Of a DNA stretch of 20,581 bases, positions 5,108-11,863 are shown one piece after another. Numbering within the stretch: position 1 is the stretch's first letter; each line of letters starts with the position of its first letter. The translations under genes were made by a program, and so were the position numbers. The stretch is from DAOOPX01 sp964653045 (GTDB lineage: Bacteria > Patescibacteriota > Microgenomatia > UBA1400 > PJMF01): NCBI GenBank assembly GCA_964653045.1, contig CAZZBW010000016.1, forward strand, positions 1-20,581. Reading direction: 5' to 3'. The notes beneath the pieces were generated by a model, which saw only the letters and a program-made list of their open reading frames with translations, ran no database searches and was not told where the DNA came from.

Positions 5108-6439
5108 ATGAAAAGAAGTTATCAATTACCAGATGAAAAAGGTATGTTTGGACAGTATGGGGGGAGGTTTGTACCTGACCAACTAATTCCAGTTCTCGCT
5201 GAAGTTGAACGAGCTTACCTCAAATTGAGGAATAACGAGAAGTTCAAAGGTAAATTGCTGGATTTATATAAAAACTACGTTGGTAGACCCAGTATGCTTT
5301 ATTATGCCGAAAGACTGACCAAAAATGCAGGTGGAGCAAAAATCTATCTTAAACGTGAAGATTTAAATCACACAGGCTCACACAAAATTAATAATGCTGT
5401 CGGTCAGGCTTTGGTAGCTCAGCATTTGGGGAAAAAGAAGCTGATCGCGGAGACAGGAGCTGGTCAGCACGGAGTAGCCGTTGCCACAGTAGCAGCTTTG
5501 TTTGGCATGAAGTGCGAGATATTTATGGGTGCGCGTGATGTGGTAAATCAAAGAATGAATGTGCATCGAATGAACTTATTGGGAGCTAAGGTTGTGACAG
5601 TTGAAAGAGGTCAGGGTACACTCAAGGATGCGATTGATGTCGCGTTAGAGGCATTTGCAACCCAAAGAGACACTTATTATATGTTGGGCTCGGCAGTTGG
5701 CCCTCACCCATATCCACTCATGGTTAGAGATTTTCAGTCGGTTATCGGCAGAGAAGTGCGAGGTCAACTTCAGGAGCTTGAGGGAAAAGGGGTGCTACCG
5801 GATGTGTTGATTGGTTGTGTTGGAGGCGGATCAAACGCACTTGGGTTGATGCACGAGTTTATCAGCGACGAGAGCGTAAGATTGGTGGTTGCCGAGCCAG
5901 CTGGTGAGGGTGAGAGCACCCAGCGTCATGGTTTGTCATTAAAAACCGGTAAAGAAGGAGTCATCCACGGCTTTCGCTGTTTAGTATTACAAAACGAGAG
6001 TGGAGAAATACTGGAGTCTTACTCTGCTGCTTCTGGTTTGGATTATCCTGGTGTGAGTCCCGAGTTTAGTTATTTGAAATCAATTGGCAGGATTGAGTGT
6101 GTAGGTATAAGTGACGCTGAAGCTCTAGCTGGTTTTAAAATACTTTCAAAAACGGAAGGTATCATTCCTGCGCCTGAAACTACCCACGCCATCGCGGGCG
6201 CTATACGTGAAGCGAACATTGCCAAAGAGGAAGGCAAAGAAAAGGTGATACTCTTCAATTTCANNNNNNNNNNCATTCCTGCCCTTGAGTCAGCCCATGC
6301 CATTCAAGCCGGAGTGAAAATTGCAAGGGTATTGCCGGCTGACCAAATAGTAGTAATAAATCTTTCTGGTAGGGGTGATAAAGATGTGGAAAATGTTTGC
6401 GAGAATTTGTTACCCAAGCTAACCAGTAGGCGTGAGTGA
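5108..6439 (+). CDS. trpB: Tryptophan synthase beta chain (TrpB1-type), with an assembly artefact
   Basis: TrpB is the PLP enzyme that joins indole and serine to make tryptophan. Visible motifs are HTGSHKIN with Schiff-base K93, the catalytic ETGAGQHG (115-122, E115), GGGSNA (239-244) for the PLP phosphate, and a C-terminal NLSGRGDKD. An AGGGA Shine-Dalgarno (5096-5100) precedes the ATG. The frame is 443 codons, about 37 more than usual. The excess lies between two copies of cattcctgc (6163 and 6274) and encodes a TrpB2-like tail (PAPETTHAIAGAIREA then VILFNF) before ten N. Without it the protein would be 406 aa and read SKTEGIIPALESAHAI, as normal. No trpA is adjacent, so indole salvage is possible. 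Confidence 0.92.
   Translation: MKRSYQLPDEKGMFGQYGGRFVPDQLIPVLAEVERAYLKLRNNEKFKGKLLDLYKNYVGRPSMLYYAERLTKNAGGAKIYLKREDLNHTGSHKINNAVGQALVAQHLGKKKLIAETGAGQHGVAVATVAALFGMKCEIFMGARDVVNQRMNVHRMNLLGAKVVTVERGQGTLKDAIDVALEAFATQRDTYYMLGSAVGPHPYPLMVRDFQSVIGREVRGQLQELEGKGVLPDVLIGCVGGGSNALGLMHEFISDESVRLVVAEPAGEGESTQRHGLSLKTGKEGVIHGFRCLVLQNESGEILESYSAASGLDYPGVSPEFSYLKSIGRIECVGISDAEALAGFKILSKTEGIIPAPETTHAIAGAIREANIAKEEGKEKVILFNFXXXXIPALESAHAIQAGVKIARVLPADQIVVINLSGRGDKDVENVCENLLPKLTSRRE
6264..6273. other. Assembly gap (10 N) inside trpB
   Basis: Ten undetermined bases join two contigs. The bases just before (6163-6263) and just after (6274 onward) encode alternative versions of the same TrpB region, so the join is suspect. 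Confidence 0.95.
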
Positions 6440-6460
6440 TCGTGTAGAATAGGAGTGAAT

Positions 6461-7483
6461 ATGAATAATACTTTTCAGAAAAATAAGCGAATTATTTCAG
6501 GGATTACTCCTAGCGGGGTGGGGTTGCATATTGGCAATTACTTTGGCGCGGTCGCGGGACAGATCGCATTGCAGGAAAATTCTGAGTATCAGACCTACTA
6601 TTTTGTCGCTGATTTGCATGCGCTGACGACTGTCCAAGACCGCGCCAAACTGGAGTTCAACGTTCGCTCGGTAGTCTTGGACTATTTATCACTCGGACTT
6701 GATCCGGACAAGTGTGTGTTTTTCCGTCAGTCGCAGGTGCCAGCTCACTCACAGCTGGCAGTGGTGCTGGCAAACTACATAGGATTTGGACAGATGAAAC
6801 GAATGCACGCTTACAAAGACAAACTACAAAAAGGAGCTGACAGCGACAACGTCAATATGGGTTTGTTTAACTACCCAATTTTAATGGCGGCTGACATTCT
6901 GTTATATAAACCATACGGAGTACCTGTTGGAGAAGATCAGCGCCAGCACGTCGAGCTGGCGCGCGATATTGCCGAAAATTTTAATCGCAGCTACAATCAA
7001 CAATTTTTTCCGTTGCCTGAACCTTTGATTAAAGAAGAAGTGAGTAAAATTGTGGGAACCGATGGTGCGCGGAAAATGAGTAAATCGTTGGGCAATATTA
7101 TTGACATTTTTGCTGAACCCGAAGTCATCAAAAAACAGATCATGGGTTGTTACACCGATCCCAAGCGACTGAGACCGACTGATCCGGGTACGGTTGAAGG
7201 CAACCCAGTGTTTGTGTATCACGATTTGATCAATCAAGATAAAAACGAAGTGGAGGATTTGAAGAGCAGGTATCAGGCGGGCAAGGTGGGCGATGTTGAA
7301 GTCAAAGAAAAATTGTTTGTTGCTCACCAAAAGTTTTTTGCAAAAGCACTAGAAAGACACCGAGAGCTTGAAGCCAACCAACAGTTGGTGGGCGATATTT
7401 TGAAAATAGGAGCAAGAAAAGCCGGTGAGCTAGCCAGTCAAACTTTGGTGGAAGTTTATCAGTTAATTGGATTGAATAAATAA
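6461..7483 (+). CDS. trpS: Tryptophanyl-tRNA synthetase, 340 aa
   Basis: This class I synthetase charges tRNA-Trp. The ATP-binding HIGH-type motif (GLHIGNYFGAV) and the KMSKS loop (GARKMSKSLGN) are both intact, and the TrpRS signature GITPSG is at the N-terminus. AGGAG at 6451-6455 is 5 nt before the ATG at 6461, so this start is preferred over an in-frame GTG at 6455 that would overlap the Shine-Dalgarno. It follows trpB by 21 nt and is probably read from the same attenuated transcript, which links synthetase supply to charged tRNA-Trp. Two 8-bp inverted repeats lie inside (6738-6760 and 6940-6962). Confidence 0.95.
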   Translation: MNNTFQKNKRIISGITPSGVGLHIGNYFGAVAGQIALQENSEYQTYYFVADLHALTTVQDRAKLEFNVRSVVLDYLSLGLDPDKCVFFRQSQVPAHSQLAVVLANYIGFGQMKRMHAYKDKLQKGADSDNVNMGLFNYPILMAADILLYKPYGVPVGEDQRQHVELARDIAENFNRSYNQQFFPLPEPLIKEEVSKIVGTDGARKMSKSLGNIIDIFAEPEVIKKQIMGCYTDPKRLRPTDPGTVEGNPVFVYHDLINQDKNEVEDLKSRYQAGKVGDVEVKEKLFVAHQKFFAKALERHRELEANQQLVGDILKIGARKAGELASQTLVEVYQLIGLNK

Positions 7484-7484
7484 C

Positions 7485-7853
7485 ATGGATAATCAAGACG
7501 ATTCTGTCAAACCTAGCGTTAGTTACCCTGAATTTTCTAAACTTGATTTGCGGGTGGCAATAATCAAAACTGCTGAGGAAATCGCTGGAGCAGATAAGCT
7601 GCTCAAGCTAACTTTGGACGTTGGCACAATCGAAAGCGGTGGTTTAGGTCAACGAGTTGTAGCAGCTGGAATTAAAGCTTGGTATAAAGTTGATGAACTG
7701 GTGGACCGTGAGGTAATTTATTTGGCCAATTTAGAGCCACGAATGCTAAGAGGAGTAGAGAGCCAAGGAATGGTGCTAGCGGCAGAGACCGAGGCGGGTG
7801 CGGTTTTGCTCGCGCCCAGCAAAACCGCACTCGCTGGCTCCATTATTCGTTAA
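7485..7853 (+). CDS. tRNA-binding (EMAP/Trbp111-like) domain protein, 122 aa
   Basis: This is a stand-alone OB-fold tRNA-binding domain of the family found at the C-terminus of bacterial MetRS and in CsaA, YgjH and Trbp111. The signature runs through the protein: FSKLDLRVAII, GADKLLKLTLDVG, QRVVAAGI, and LANLEPRMLRGVESQGMVLAA. Such proteins dimerise and bind tRNA as a cofactor for a synthetase or as a chaperone. It begins one base after the trpS stop (TAA C ATG), so it is likely translated with trpS. Its partner could be TrpRS or another synthetase; context cannot decide. A long inverted repeat lies near its 3' end. Confidence 0.88.
   Translation: MDNQDDSVKPSVSYPEFSKLDLRVAIIKTAEEIAGADKLLKLTLDVGTIESGGLGQRVVAAGIKAWYKVDELVDREVIYLANLEPRMLRGVESQGMVLAAETEAGAVLLAPSKTALAGSIIR
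7794..7834 (+). repeat. Intragenic inverted repeat, 16 of 17 bp paired
   Basis: The arms 7794-7810 and 7818-7834 pair at 16 of 17 positions around a 7-nt loop; the central 13 bp (GTGCGGTTTTGCT) are perfect. It lies within the tRNA-binding protein gene and has no T tract, so it is not a standard terminator. Confidence 0.85.
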
Positions 7854-7914
7854 TCTTTTCGATTCAGAGATATTTCAACGTTCTGATGGTTTTTCTTATA
7901 AATAGTTTTTACCG

Positions 7915-7923
7915 TGTTAGAAT
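7915..7923 (+). promoter_or_regulatory. Extended -10 promoter of ftsH
   Basis: TG-T-TAGAAT gives an extended -10 box, and no good -35 is seen. Transcription would start about 7930, leaving at most a 3-nt leader before the ATG at 7933. Confidence 0.5.
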
Positions 7924-7932
7924 ACGATCTCT

Positions 7933-9885
7933 ATGGATAAAGTTCAAAATAAGACCCAGACGAATACCAGCAAAACTGACGTAGTAAGTTCTAGTTCAAA
8001 ATCAGGCGCAAAGAGCAGTCCTCAGCCTGTCAAAAAAAATCCGGTTAAACAAAAACCAGGCAAACAGCTCGTATTGCGCTTAGACGTTAACTCGTTTTTC
8101 AACAAGTTTTTTATTTATATATTGATTTTGGTTTTGTTTGTCCCATTTCTACTTGATTTGACTGGAGCCAGTCGCGAAAAAATCTCGCTGAGCGAGATGG
8201 TCCAAGACGTAAAAAATGAACAAGTGGAAATCATTCGAGTGGTGGGAGATGAGCTGCAAGTTAAGTATAAAGATCAGGAATTGGAAAAAATTGCACAAAA
8301 AGAGAGCAGTGTTAGCCTGAGTGAAATTTTTCAAGCGAACGATTTAGATTTAGCTAATACCAAAGTCCAAGTTGAAAACGCCACTGGCTGGCAGTTATTT
8401 TTTGAGTTACTGATTAATTTTCTACCGGTTTTGCTGCTAATTGGCTTTTTTGTGTACATGCTCCGTCAGTCACGCGGGATGCAAGATGGCATCATGGGTA
8501 TTGGGCGGAGTAAAGCTAAAATCTTTATCAAAGGCAAGCAAAACAAATCGTTTAAAGATGTCGGTGGGATGGATGAGGCTAAGAAAGAGCTTGAAGAGAT
8601 TGTGGATTTTTTGAAAAATCCCAAGAAATATCAAAAAATGGGGGCGCGCACGCCCAAAGGAGTACTGCTAGTTGGGCCTTCTGGAACCGGGAAAACACTT
8701 TTGGCGCGCGCGGTCGCGGGTGAGGCTGGAGTGCAGTTTTTGTCGATCGCTGGGAGTGAGTTTATGGAGATGCTGGTGGGTGTAGGTGCCTCCCGCGCGC
8801 GCGATCTGTTTCTCACAGCGAAAAAACTCGCTCCTTCAATTATTTTCATTGATGAAATAGATGCGATCGGTCGAATTCGGGGTTTTGGCAGCATGGGCGG
8901 CCATGACGAGCGTGAACAAACTTTGAATCAGATTCTTGTTGAGATGGATGGTTTCACCCAGAACGACAACGTGATCGTCATGGCCGCCACCAACCGCGGT
9001 GACATGCTCGATCCAGCGTTGATCCGACCTGGTCGGTTTGACCGAAGGGTAATGGTAAATTTACCAGATTTGGAAGAGCGAAAGTATATTCTATCGATTC
9101 ATGCCAAAGACAAACCCATCGCCGAAAGTGTGGAGTGGATCAAAGTAGCTAGGCGAACTGTCGGTTTTTCTGGCGCCGATATTGAGAATATGTTGAACGA
9201 AGCGGCAATTGCGGTTGCTCGAGAAAATAGAACCAAAATCACTATGGCTGATTTAGATGAGGCGGCCATGAAAGTTAAGCTAGGTCCAAGTAAAAGACGT
9301 CTTCAAGATCCATTGGAACGGAAAATGACCGCCTACCACGAAGCGGGACACGCGGTAGTATCTCACTTGTTACCAAATGCTGATCCGGTGCAGAGAATTA
9401 GTATTGTTTCTCGGGGTCACGCACTCGGTTACACCTTTACTCCACCTGAGCGGGATAAATTGCAGACTACTAAGTCGGAGTTGTTAGATGAAATTTCCGT
9501 TCTCTTGGCTGGGCGCGCGACCGAACAACTGGTTTTCAGCGAACAGACCGCTGGAGCTAGCAATGATCTAGAGCGCGCCACCAAAATCGCCCGAGCGATG
9601 GTTTCCGAGCTCGGAATGTCCGAGCTCGGACCGATGAACTTTGCTCCGCAGTACGATACCGGCAATTACCAAAAAGGTTTGATTGAACCGGTGAAAATTT
9701 CCAGCAAGTTACAAGAACAAGTTGATGGTGCGGTGAAAAGCATTATTGATACACAACTGAAGAGTACCACCGTGCTACTCAAAGCCCACCGCACCCAGCT
9801 CGACACTATTGCTGAACGCTTAATCGAGGTCGAAACCCTTGACGGCGACGAATTTGGCAAGCTGATGGTGCAGAAGAAATCTTAA
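7933..9885 (+). CDS. ftsH: ATP-dependent zinc metalloprotease FtsH, 650 aa
   Basis: FtsH is the membrane AAA+ protease that degrades unfolded membrane and regulatory proteins. A Ser/Lys-rich N-terminal extension (1-50) precedes membrane helix 1 (about 57-76). A periplasmic domain follows, then helix 2 (about 158-177), the AAA module with Walker A GPSGTGKT (248-255), Walker B IIFIDEIDA, and SRH R365/R368, and the peptidase with HEAGH (H469, E470, H473) and third zinc ligand D545. Departures: Walker A usually reads GPPGTGKT, and the pore motif is FMEM (277-280) rather than FVEM. TCCGAGCTCGGA occurs twice at 9607-9634, giving SELGMSELG. Confidence 0.97.
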   Translation: MDKVQNKTQTNTSKTDVVSSSSKSGAKSSPQPVKKNPVKQKPGKQLVLRLDVNSFFNKFFIYILILVLFVPFLLDLTGASREKISLSEMVQDVKNEQVEIIRVVGDELQVKYKDQELEKIAQKESSVSLSEIFQANDLDLANTKVQVENATGWQLFFELLINFLPVLLLIGFFVYMLRQSRGMQDGIMGIGRSKAKIFIKGKQNKSFKDVGGMDEAKKELEEIVDFLKNPKKYQKMGARTPKGVLLVGPSGTGKTLLARAVAGEAGVQFLSIAGSEFMEMLVGVGASRARDLFLTAKKLAPSIIFIDEIDAIGRIRGFGSMGGHDEREQTLNQILVEMDGFTQNDNVIVMAATNRGDMLDPALIRPGRFDRRVMVNLPDLEERKYILSIHAKDKPIAESVEWIKVARRTVGFSGADIENMLNEAAIAVARENRTKITMADLDEAAMKVKLGPSKRRLQDPLERKMTAYHEAGHAVVSHLLPNADPVQRISIVSRGHALGYTFTPPERDKLQTTKSELLDEISVLLAGRATEQLVFSEQTAGASNDLERATKIARAMVSELGMSELGPMNFAPQYDTGNYQKGLIEPVKISSKLQEQVDGAVKSIIDTQLKSTTVLLKAHRTQLDTIAERLIEVETLDGDEFGKLMVQKKS

Positions 9886-9894
9886 TGATTAAAT

Positions 9895-10179
9895 ATGAGC
9901 AATGGTCAAGAATTAATTCAGCATTCTTCAGAAAACAATACACTATCAACTGTAAAGGCAGCCAGAATAATTGCTGAGTTGGATATAAAAATTAAATATC
10001 ACACGTTACCAGATGCTAATGCGGATAGAAATAGAAATAATGTAATAGGCAACGTTGTTGGTTTTCTTCCTACGCTAGTGAGAATGGGGATGTTAACTAA
10101 AAAAGATGCTCAAAGAATATTAAGGGAGTTTAATAATAGAACTGGATATAAAGTAGAGTGGGATGATTTGTGGTCCTAA
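9895..10179 (+). CDS. Hypothetical protein, 94 aa
   Basis: I do not recognise this protein. It begins 9 nt after the ftsH stop and may be co-transcribed. It has a Gln/Asn/Ser-rich start, no membrane segment or Cys, and a helical second half (FLPTLVRMGMLTKKDAQRILREFNNRTGYKVEWDDLWS). The string MLTKKDAQRILREFN resembles short-domain helices that describe subunit order in other proteins, but this is weak. Its DNA is more AT-rich than its neighbours. The coding call rests on an intact frame, good placement and protein-like composition. Confidence 0.55.
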   Translation: MSNGQELIQHSSENNTLSTVKAARIIAELDIKIKYHTLPDANADRNRNNVIGNVVGFLPTLVRMGMLTKKDAQRILREFNNRTGYKVEWDDLWS

Positions 10180-10266
10180 CGAACAATGGTAATGTAAACT
10201 TCCCCGCAGTTTCTCTCTGACGAGTGTTGAAAATGTGAAGTAATAAACAACCTATGGCATTAGAGG

Positions 10267-10305
10267 TATAATTTTTAGATAACTTGCAGTTTGTTTGATA
10301 GAGGG
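10267..10305 (+). promoter_or_regulatory. Promoter box and Shine-Dalgarno before the exonuclease gene
   Basis: TATAAT at 10267-10272 predicts a start near 10279; the -35 is poor. GAGGG at 10301-10305 lies 6 nt before the ATG at 10312, which fixes that start over a TTG at 10291. Confidence 0.5.
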
Positions 10306-10311
10306 CGATAC

Positions 10312-11289
10312 ATGTTTAAACCAACCGACTCTTTAGCTATTGATAAACAAGCAACTCGTGATAGATTTTTGCTGATCGATGGGCATGCGTTGATTTATCG
10401 CGCGTACCACGCGTTTCCAGAACTGACGGATCCAAGCGGTAGATTGGTTAATGCGGTGTATGGGTTCGCGCGGATTTTACTGGTTGCAGTGCGGGACTTT
10501 AGCCCGAAGTACTTGGCGGTTTGCTTTGATAGTAAAGAGAAGACCAAGCGGGCAGAGCGCTACGAAGAGTACAAAGCAAACCGCCCAGAAATGCCGGACG
10601 ACCTTAAACCCCAGATTGAGATCATTCGCCAGCTGGTTGAGATTCTAAATATTCCCCAATTTATCCAACCTGGAGTCGAGGCGGATGATTTGATTGGTTG
10701 CATAGGCAGTATTTTGAAAAACCAAACTAGTGCGCCTTTGATCGTAGTTGTGACTGGAGATAAAGATTTGCTCCAGCTAGTCACTGATGATTTGCATGTA
10801 TTTATACCTGCGAGAAGTAAAACCATGGGTGATACAGAGTATGATCCAGAAAACGTTCGTCGCTTGCTTGGATTAGACCCAAGCCAAGTTGTTGATTATA
10901 AATCGCTGATGGGCGATCCCTCTGATAATATTCCAGGAGTAAAAGGAATTGGTAAAAAAACTGCTTTGAATCTAATTCAAAAATTTGGCACTTTGGAAAA
11001 AACTTTGGTCGTGGCTAAAAAGGCTCAAGCGGAGTCAACTTTTCATGCTCCGCTGACCAAATCAGTGGTGGAGAAAATAATTGCAGAGGAGGAAGTGGCC
11101 AGACTCAGTCAGAGTCTGGCCACGATCGATTGTTCAGTCAGCATCGATTTCAATCTTCAGGCCTGTGCTGTTTCTGCTTACGACAAGCAACTAGCCGTAG
11201 AATTTCTCAAAAAATTGGGATTTTTCTCACTACTGAAACTTTTGCCTCAAGACGAGTTTGAGCAGGGGGTGCAGTCAGCACTGTTTTAA
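10312..11289 (+). CDS. Stand-alone 5'-3' exonuclease (PolA N-terminal-like), 325 aa
   Basis: This is a flap/5' nuclease of the DNA polymerase I N-terminal family, used for removal of RNA primers and in repair. The metal-site and substrate motifs are intact: LIDGHALIYRAYHAF, VCFDSKEKTKR, YKANRPEMPDDL, GVEADDLIG, VVTGDKDLLQL, and DNIPGVKGIGKKTA (helix-hairpin-helix). It ends after this domain with no 3'-5' exonuclease or polymerase part, so the polymerase must be encoded elsewhere. Residues 262-271 (VARLSQSLAT) are encoded by a perfect hairpin. Genes of this arrangement occur in reduced genomes. Confidence 0.92.
   Translation: MFKPTDSLAIDKQATRDRFLLIDGHALIYRAYHAFPELTDPSGRLVNAVYGFARILLVAVRDFSPKYLAVCFDSKEKTKRAERYEEYKANRPEMPDDLKPQIEIIRQLVEILNIPQFIQPGVEADDLIGCIGSILKNQTSAPLIVVVTGDKDLLQLVTDDLHVFIPARSKTMGDTEYDPENVRRLLGLDPSQVVDYKSLMGDPSDNIPGVKGIGKKTALNLIQKFGTLEKTLVVAKKAQAESTFHAPLTKSVVEKIIAEEEVARLSQSLATIDCSVSIDFNLQACAVSAYDKQLAVEFLKKLGFFSLLKLLPQDEFEQGVQSALF
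11095..11123 (+). repeat. Perfect 12-bp intragenic inverted repeat
   Basis: GTGGCCAGACTC (11095-11106) and GAGTCTGGCCAC (11112-11123) enclose a 5-nt loop inside the exonuclease gene. There is no T tract. Confidence 0.9.
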
Positions 11290-11292
11290 CTT

Positions 11293-11364
11293 TGTCACCC
11301 TGAACCTGACGAAAGGGCGCAATGTTTCACACTTCGATTTCGCTTTGCTTCACTCAGTGTGACA
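11293..11364. repeat. REP-like palindromic element downstream of rnpA
   Basis: TGTCACCCTGA (11293-11303) and TCAGTGTGACA (11354-11364) are inverted at 10 of 11 positions. The right end shares the CTTTG-CTTCACTCAGTGTGACA theme with 11763-11816. It overlaps the 3' end of rnpA. Confidence 0.65.
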
Positions 11365-11703
11365 ATGGTTAATTAACTGATTCAGTTCGTTTTTGAGTTG
11401 TTCAAAATTTAAATCAAGAACGCTTTTTTTTGCCACAATCACAAAGTCGAGACCACTAATGTCATAGTTTTTACTTTTTTGGTAAAAAGCGTTAAGTAGT
11501 TGGCGCTTGGCGCGGTTGCGGTGCGTTGCTAGTTTGCTTACCGACGTTTTACCCACAATCACCGCCAAGCGCCAAGGTTGATTCTCACGTTCAGGATTGC
11601 GCCAAAAGTTGAGTGTCGCAATCTGAGAAAAACGGCGCTGACCATTCTTAAAAACTAAACTAATTTCTTTTCGAGAATTGAAACGGTTGATTAACGGTAA
11701 CAC
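11350..11703 (-). CDS. rnpA: Ribonuclease P protein component, 117 aa
   Basis: RnpA is the basic protein that assists the RNase P RNA in tRNA 5' maturation. The family pattern is clear: LPLINRFNSRKEISLVFKNG at the N-terminus, LAVIVGKTSVSKLATHRNRAKRQL with the RNR motif (62-64), and DFVIVAKKSVLDLNF. The start is taken as the GTG at 11703, giving the usual (M)LP...R beginning; the frame opens 16 codons earlier at an ATG (11751). Unlike in most bacteria, rpmH is not upstream. The last codons (CHTE and stop) lie in a palindromic repeat. A 13-bp inverted repeat (11500-11512/11563-11575) lies inside. Confidence 0.9.
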   Translation of the reverse strand: MLPLINRFNSRKEISLVFKNGQRRFSQIATLNFWRNPERENQPWRLAVIVGKTSVSKLATHRNRAKRQLLNAFYQKSKNYDISGLDFVIVAKKSVLDLNFEQLKNELNQLINHCHTE

Positions 11704-11762
11704 AATAGTATTGTAACAGCCTGAAGCGTTTTCATACTTCTCTAGATTCACACTTCAACCCC

Positions 11763-11816
11763 ACTTTGTTTCGTTCAGTGTGACACCGACTTTGTTTCAC
11801 TTCACTCAGTGTGACA
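11763..11816. repeat. Two tandem REP-like units upstream of rnpA
   Basis: Two related units, 11763-11785 and 11789-11816, both begin ACTTTGTTTC and end CAGTGTGACA. A third partial copy is at 11341-11364, so the family flanks rnpA on both sides. Confidence 0.7.
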
Positions 11817-11847
11817 TCACTTAACCGACGCAATCACCCATTAGTTG

Positions 11848-11853
11848 TATAAT
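11848..11853 (+). promoter_or_regulatory. -10 box of the GT4 gene
   Basis: TATAAT lies 10 nt before the ATG at 11864; no clear -35 is seen. The transcript would have at most a 3-4 nt leader. Confidence 0.5.
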
Positions 11854-11863
11854 TTCAGAGTAA

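Noticed and set aside
7811..7853. The 7794-7834 hairpin as a terminator of the trp unit
   Set aside because: It is inside the coding region and no T tract follows it.
11704..11751. Longer rnpA start at the ATG 11751
   Set aside because: The extra 16 residues are not RnpA-like; the GTG at 11703 gives the family's usual N-terminus.
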